Made by a program: the position numbers and the translations under genes. From JALHMQ01 sp964616395 (GTDB taxonomy: Bacteria; Pseudomonadota; Gammaproteobacteria; Burkholderiales; Burkholderiaceae_F): a DNA stretch of 9,967 nucleotides. Under the pieces are notes generated by a model, which was not told the DNA's origin, did no database searches, and saw nothing but the letters and a program-made list of their open reading frames with translations. Of the stretch, positions 6,556-9,967 are shown piece after piece (the first letter of the stretch is position 1; every line of letters begins with the position of its first letter). The stretch is taken from positions 1-9,967 of the forward strand of contig CAZTUT010000108.1 of NCBI GenBank assembly GCA_964616395.1. Direction: 5' to 3'.

Positions 6556-6593
6556 GTTCGCGCGACCCATCACCCTCAATAGATACAACAAGA

Positions 6594-6616
6594 GCCGGGC
6601 AAGGGATGACCCCGGC
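6594..6616 (+). other. Weak intergenic hairpin before the ABC binding-protein gene
   Basis: GCCGGG (6594-6599) can pair with CCCGGC (6611-6616) across an 11-nt loop. No T run follows, so it is not a convincing terminator. The rest of the 89-nt spacer (6556-6644) shows no good promoter: TTGAGT (6552-6557) lacks a -10 at proper spacing. It may be a processing or stability element, or chance in GC-rich DNA. Confidence 0.2.
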
Positions 6617-6633
6617 CGTCTGACAACCCACCC

Positions 6634-6639
6634 AGGAGA
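6634..6639 (+). promoter_or_regulatory. Strong ribosome binding site of the ABC binding-protein gene
   Basis: AGGAGA lies 5 nt before the ATG at 6645. It is much stronger than the sites in front of the CoA-transferase and carboxylase genes, in line with the high expression periplasmic binding proteins need relative to their ATPase and permease partners. Confidence 0.7.
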
Positions 6640-6644
6640 CTGCG

Positions 6645-7652
6645 ATGAAAACCCAGATATGGAAGGCGGCGCTGCTCGGCGGCGCGATCGCTCTGTCTGC
6701 ACCCGTGCAGGCGCAGAACGAAGTTGCCGAACTGAAGATGATGTCGCAGTACGGCATCGGCTACATGCAACTGACGGTCGTGAAGGCCGAGAAGATGATC
6801 GAGAAGCATCTGGCCAGGGCCGGTCTGCCGAACACCAAGGTGACCTGGGCCACGCTCGGCGCGGGTGCTGCGGCCAACGACGCGCTGCTGTCGGGCGGGC
6901 TGCACTTTGCCGCCGGCGGTACCGGACCGGCGTTCATCCTGTGGGATCGCACGCGCGGCAACATGGATGTGCGCGGCGTGGCTGCGCTGTCGTCGATGCC
7001 CAACCTGCTGGTGACGCGCAACCCCAACATCAAGACCGTGCGCGATTTCACTGAAAAGGATCGGATCGCGATGGCAGGTGCGGGCTCGTCAGTGCAGACG
7101 ATCTACCTGCAGATGGCGGTGGCCAAGGAGTTTGGCCCTGAGAACTTCCGAAAACTCAGTCCGCTGATGGTCAACCTGCCGCACCCGGAAGGGCTGCGCG
7201 CGATGCTGTCGGGCCAGGGCGAAATCCAGTCGCAGTTCACGTCGCCGCCATTCCAGAATCAGGCCATTGAGGCGGGCGCGCGCGTGGTGCTGAACAGCTA
7301 CGACATCATGGGCGGCCCGAACACCTTCCTGATGATCTGGGCAACCCGCAAGTTCCGCGACGAAAACCCGAAGACCTACAAGGCGGTGCTCGATGCGCTG
7401 AAGGAGGCCACCGAGTTCATCAACGCCAACAAGCGCCGCGCAGCCGAGATGTACGTGGCCGAGGGCGGCGGCAAGGAAAACGTCGACAAGATCCTGGCCC
7501 TGATGAATGACCCGCAGGTGCGCTACACGCTGGCGCCGGAACGCGTGCTGCCCTACGCGCAGTTCATGAACCAGGTCGGCATCCTGAAGAACCGGCCCGC
7601 CTCGTGGCGCGATCTGTTCTTCCAGGATATCCACGACCTGCCTGGCAGCTGA
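6645..7652 (+). CDS. ABC transporter periplasmic substrate-binding protein (NitT/TauT, SsuA/THI5-like)
   Basis: The 335-residue protein is an exported solute receptor that would deliver ligand to the permease encoded at 8491. Residues 1-23 are a classic Sec signal peptide: Lys2/Lys7, a hydrophobic core ALLGGAIALSA, and a VQA cleavage site before Gln24; there is no lipobox Cys. The mature part fits the NMT1/SsuA fold: a first strand-helix with GIGYMQLTVVKAEKMIEKHL (38-57), the LGAGAAANDALLSGGLHFAA pattern (71-90) where relatives have a Gly-rich loop and ALxSGxLD, GGTGP (91-95), and a hinge region near SSMPNLLVTRNP (116-127) and AGAGSSVQTIY (144-154). QSQFTSPPFQNQAI (195-208) matches the usual proposal of a second-lobe binding segment. 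Length is normal. The family takes up nitrate, taurine, alkanesulfonates, thiamine precursors and aromatic acids; which applies here is not visible. Start chosen by AGGAGA 5 nt upstream and the signal peptide. Confidence 0.88.
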   Translation: MKTQIWKAALLGGAIALSAPVQAQNEVAELKMMSQYGIGYMQLTVVKAEKMIEKHLARAGLPNTKVTWATLGAGAAANDALLSGGLHFAAGGTGPAFILWDRTRGNMDVRGVAALSSMPNLLVTRNPNIKTVRDFTEKDRIAMAGAGSSVQTIYLQMAVAKEFGPENFRKLSPLMVNLPHPEGLRAMLSGQGEIQSQFTSPPFQNQAIEAGARVVLNSYDIMGGPNTFLMIWATRKFRDENPKTYKAVLDALKEATEFINANKRRAAEMYVAEGGGKENVDKILALMNDPQVRYTLAPERVLPYAQFMNQVGILKNRPASWRDLFFQDIHDLPGS

Positions 7653-7669
7653 TCGCCGGTTGACCGTCT

Positions 7670-7691
7670 GCCGCCGCCCACGGGCGGCGGC
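7670..7691 (+). other. Strong GC hairpin between binding-protein and ATPase genes
   Basis: GCCGCCGCCC (7670-7679) is a perfect inverted copy of GGGCGGCGGC (7682-7691) separated by AC, so in RNA it would fold as an 8- to 9-bp all-GC stem with a 4- to 6-nt loop. It begins 17 nt after the binding-protein stop and ends 21 nt before the ATPase start. No T run follows, so it is not a standard intrinsic terminator. In other binding-protein operons, hairpins at this place protect the upstream mRNA from 3' decay and cut expression of the downstream genes, which is the likely role here. Confidence 0.6.
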
Positions 7692-7712
7692 GCCCTTGCT
7701 GGAGATGGACGC

Positions 7713-8498
7713 ATGAGTGCACCACCGCTGCTGAGCGTGCAGGGCGTGACGCTGCAGTACAAGACCCGCGATCACCTGGTCACGGCCACCTACCGGGTCA
7801 GCTTCGACGTGCTGGCGGCGGATCGCTTCGTGCTGCTGGGCCCATCGGGCTGCGGCAAGTCGACGCTGCTGAAGGCGGCGGGTGGCTACATCACGCCGGT
7901 CGAGGGCGAACTGAAGCTCAAGGGACAGCGCATCACCCGGCCGGGACCGGACCGCGTGATGGTCTTCCAGGAGTTCGATCAGTTACTCCCGTGGAAGACC
8001 GTCAAGCAGAACGTGATGTTCGCGCTCGAGTCCTCGGGCCGCAAGCGCGGCAAGGCCGCCGAGGAGCACGCGATGGCCTACATCGAGAAGGTCAACCTCG
8101 CGCGCTTCGCGGATTCGTTTCCGCACATGCTCTCCGGCGGGATGAAGCAGCGGGTCGCAATCGCTCGCGGCATGGCGATGGAGCCTGACATCCTGCTGAT
8201 GGACGAGCCTTTTGCCGCGCTCGACGCGCTGACCCGACGCAAGATGCAGGACGAGCTGCTGCAGCTGTGGGAGGACACGCACTTCACGGTGCTGTTCGTC
8301 ACGCACTCGATTCCCGAAGCGGTACGGATCGGCAACCGCATCCTGCTGCTGTCGCCGCATCCTGGGCAGGTCAAGGCCGAGCTGAATAGCGACGGCACCG
8401 ATGGTGAGGATCCGGCCACCGGGCTGCGGCTGTCGGATCGCATCCACCGGATGCTGTTCAGCGGTCAGGATGTCGAACAGGAGGCCAGCCATGTCTAA
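7713..8498 (+). CDS. ABC transporter ATP-binding protein (NitT/TauT, SsuB/TauB-like)
   Basis: The 261-residue cytoplasmic ATPase powers the importer. All nucleotide-binding motifs are intact: Walker A GPSGCGKST (43-51), Q loop at Gln86 in VMVFQEFDQLLPW, signature LSGGMKQR (140-147), Walker B ILLMDEPFAALD (160-171), D loop ALDALT, and switch His198 in VTHSIPEA. The QLLPWKTV stretch after the Q loop is characteristic of the nitrate/sulfonate/taurine ATPase branch. Length is normal. GGAG at 7701-7704 lies 8 nt before the ATG at 7713. Its last 8 nt overlap the permease gene, whose ribosome site lies inside this reading frame, so translation of the two is probably coupled. It should work as a dimer with two copies of the permease. 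Confidence 0.94.
   Translation: MSAPPLLSVQGVTLQYKTRDHLVTATYRVSFDVLAADRFVLLGPSGCGKSTLLKAAGGYITPVEGELKLKGQRITRPGPDRVMVFQEFDQLLPWKTVKQNVMFALESSGRKRGKAAEEHAMAYIEKVNLARFADSFPHMLSGGMKQRVAIARGMAMEPDILLMDEPFAALDALTRRKMQDELLQLWEDTHFTVLFVTHSIPEAVRIGNRILLLSPHPGQVKAELNSDGTDGEDPATGLRLSDRIHRMLFSGQDVEQEASHV
8479..8484 (+). promoter_or_regulatory. Ribosome binding site of the permease gene, inside the ATPase gene
   Basis: A perfect AGGAGG lies 6 nt before the ATG at 8491. It decides the permease start against the longer upstream reading from 8401 and the in-frame ATG at 8509. Confidence 0.8.
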
Positions 8499-9378
8499 CG
8501 GGGTGGCCATGACGCCGCAGCAGGTTCCGCGGCCCGAGTACGTGCGCGAGCAGGTTGGCGAGCAGGATTTCGGCGTTGTCGAGCAGCCGCTGACGCTTTG
8601 GGAGAAGCTGTACGGCAACGGGCTGCTGCGCAAGCTGGTGATCCTTCTCGCGCTCGCGGGCATCTGGCAGGCCTATGCGCTCTATCTGGCCAATCCGCTG
8701 GTGCTGCCGACGTTCTCGTCGACGTTTCAGACGTTCATCGAGCGTATCGCCAGCGGCGAGTTGGTGGCCCGCTCAACGACCTCGATCAAGGTGCTGCTTC
8801 AGGGCTATGCGATCGGGCTGGCGTGCGCATTCGTGTTCACGATCCTGGCGATGTCCACGCGCCTGGGCAAGGACCTGCTCGAGACCCTGACCGCGATGCT
8901 CAACCCGCTGCCGGCGATCGCGCTGCTGCCGCTGGCGCTGGTCTGGCTCGGGCTGGGCAATCCGAGCATCGTGTTCGTGCTGGTGCACGCGGTGATGTGG
9001 CCGATCGCGCTGAACACCCATGCCGGCTTCCAGTCGGTGTCGCCGACGCTGCGCATGGTCGGGCGCAACTACGGGCTGTCCGGGGTCGGCTACGTGACCC
9101 GGATCCTGGTGCCCGCGGCCTTCCCGAGCATCCTGTCCGGCCTGAAGGTGGGCTGGGCGTTTGCGTGGCGCACGCTGATCGCCGCCGAGCTCGTATTCGG
9201 CACCACGTCCGGCTCGGGTGGCCTGGGCTGGTACATCTACGAGAACAAGAACCTGCTCGACATCCCGGCGGTGTTCGCGGGCCTGTTCACGGTCATCATC
9301 ATCGGCCTGCTGGTCGAGAGCCTGATTTTCCGGACGATCGAGCAGCGGACCATCCGCAAGTGGGGCATGCACAGTTGA
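8491..9378 (+). CDS. ABC transporter inner-membrane permease (NitT/TauT, SsuC/TauC-like)
   Basis: The 295-residue protein is the membrane channel of the importer, probably a homodimer in the inner membrane. Hydrophobic segments lie near residues 47-67, 100-122, 138-157, 158-176, 221-240 and 262-282, giving about six spans. The coupling (EAA) loop is clear around 190-222: RNYGLSG...VLVPAAFPSILSGLKVGW-like order (seen as ILVPAAFPSILSGLKVG, 205-221), which contacts the ATPase. The LPAIALLPLALVWLG stretch (140-154) is typical of the SsuC/TauC branch. The polar head of about 45 residues before the first span is somewhat longer than in small relatives but within family range. The start is set by AGGAGG 6 nt upstream. 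It overlaps the ATPase gene by 8 nt and its own TGA overlaps the TTG of the next gene. Confidence 0.92.
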   Translation: MSNGVAMTPQQVPRPEYVREQVGEQDFGVVEQPLTLWEKLYGNGLLRKLVILLALAGIWQAYALYLANPLVLPTFSSTFQTFIERIASGELVARSTTSIKVLLQGYAIGLACAFVFTILAMSTRLGKDLLETLTAMLNPLPAIALLPLALVWLGLGNPSIVFVLVHAVMWPIALNTHAGFQSVSPTLRMVGRNYGLSGVGYVTRILVPAAFPSILSGLKVGWAFAWRTLIAAELVFGTTSGSGGLGWYIYENKNLLDIPAVFAGLFTVIIIGLLVESLIFRTIEQRTIRKWGMHS

Positions 9379-9967
9379 GCGCGCCGCTGGCGCGCGTCTC
9401 TGCCTGGGTGTTGCTGCTGGTCTGGCTGGCCGAACTCGGCGCGCTGGCCGGCGGCGGGAAGATCGTTTCCGGGATCGCGGCAGCCGGGTTGGCGGTGTTT
9501 GTTCTGTTCGCGCTGGTGCGCGCCAGCCGCCATATCCGGATGCTGTTTGCGCTGATCGCCGGGGTCGCGACGGTGCTGGCCTTCTGGGCTGGCGAGCCAG
9601 GCCTGCTTGCTCGGGGCTTCGAGCGCGCGCAGATCTTCGGCGCGTTCTTTCCGGCGGTGCTGTTCCTGCGGGCCACCGCCGAGGTCTCGCCACGGTTGCC
9701 GCAGTTGCAGCAGGGCGTGGAGCAACTCAGCCCGGTTCAGGCGCGCGGTTGGACACTGTACGGCGCGCACGGGCTGGGCTCGGTGCTCAATGTCGGCGCG
9801 ATGGCGGTGCTGGCGCCGGTCGTCAGTCGCGGCGCCGATGACGCGCGACGGCTGCAGTTGGCGCAGGCCGCGGCGCACGGCGTGGGCAGCGCGATCATGT
9901 GGTCGCCGCTGTTCATCGCGATGGCTTTCACCAGTCAGCTCGTGCCGCAGGCGGCGCTCTGGCAGGC
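9375..9967 (+). CDS. Unidentified multi-pass membrane protein, TTG start, runs off window end
   Basis: From TTG at 9375 the frame stays open to the window edge, giving 197 complete residues. It is strongly hydrophobic, with likely membrane spans near 8-26, 30-48, 54-73, 86-98, 131-150 and 167-186. I do not recognise the family. Two similar segments occur, AHGLGS (131-136) and AHGVGS (167-172), each leading into a hydrophobic run with a Pro (APVV and WSPLF), which recalls the repeated re-entrant segments of ion-coupled transporters but is not enough to name one. The TTG overlaps the permease TGA as TTGA (4 nt), a common coupling arrangement, and codon composition matches the neighbours, so the gene is real even though no ATG is near. 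Its place after the permease suggests a role in transport or in the same pathway. A start further downstream, such as GTG at 9408, cannot be excluded. Confidence 0.65.
   Translation, partial: MSAPLARVSAWVLLLVWLAELGALAGGGKIVSGIAAAGLAVFVLFALVRASRHIRMLFALIAGVATVLAFWAGEPGLLARGFERAQIFGAFFPAVLFLRATAEVSPRLPQLQQGVEQLSPVQARGWTLYGAHGLGSVLNVGAMAVLAPVVSRGADDARRLQLAQAAAHGVGSAIMWSPLFIAMAFTSQLVPQAALWQ

Noticed and set aside
6552..6585. Internal promoter before the binding-protein gene (TTGAGT with TAGATA)
   Set aside because: The spacer is 22 bp, too long for a sigma-70 promoter, and no better pair was found in the 89-nt spacer.
6110..7054. A plus-strand 314-codon frame spanning the end of carboxyltransferase 2 and the start of the binding protein
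   Set aside because: It is Arg-rich, ignores the boundaries of two well-supported genes and lacks any motif.
7670..7700. Intrinsic terminator after the binding-protein gene
   Set aside because: The stem is strong but GCCCTTGCT follows instead of a T run, and the ATPase gene needs transcription to continue.
8401..8490. Upstream extension of the permease into the ATPase gene
   Set aside because: A perfect AGGAGG placed 6 nt before the ATG at 8491 sets the start; the extension is not family-like.

Overview
The window is high-GC DNA (roughly two thirds G+C by eye) in which nine genes, all on the + strand, are packed tightly. Codon use, gene families and layout look like a proteobacterial chromosome. 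A betaproteobacterium of the Burkholderiales type is my best guess, but nothing here proves the lineage. A run of exactly 100 N at 5034-5133 is the usual mark of a scaffold gap of unknown size, so this is draft or metagenomic assembly. No RNA gene, insertion sequence, CRISPR array or phage sequence is visible.

Layout: (1) 1-61 is a short AT-rich control region with a sigma-70-like promoter and three copies of GTTGAC at an exact 12-bp period. (2) 62-784 encodes a GntR/FCD regulator. (3) 787-2034 encodes a CaiB/BaiF-type CoA-transferase. (4) 2040-6555 encodes a four-part biotin-dependent acyl-CoA carboxylase: carboxyltransferase 1, stand-alone biotin carboxylase, the first 14 residues of a probable biotin carrier protein, then, after the gap, carboxyltransferase 2 lacking its N terminus. 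(5) 6645-9378 encodes an ABC importer of the nitrate/taurine/sulfonate type: periplasmic binding protein, ATPase and permease. (6) From 9375 to the window end lies an unidentified multi-pass membrane protein with a TTG start that overlaps the permease stop.

Spacing between visible neighbours is 2, 5, 8, 14, 89 and 60 nt, then overlaps of 8 and 4 nt, which fits one long operon led by its own regulator. The simplest reading is a catabolic or assimilatory island. The ABC system imports an organic acid or similar small solute, the CoA-transferase makes its CoA thioester (or that of a later intermediate), and the carboxylase adds CO2 at the expense of ATP. The regulator would sense a pathway metabolite. 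The substrate cannot be read from the sequence. No hydratase, dehydrogenase or thiolase lies in the window, so the rest of the pathway must be elsewhere.

Most unusual points: two strongly diverged carboxyltransferase paralogues with different active-site loop changes; an AccC-like biotin carboxylase paired with PccB-like carboxyltransferases and a separate carrier; an FCD regulator that seems to lack most of its metal ligands; and the phased operator-like repeats at the left edge.
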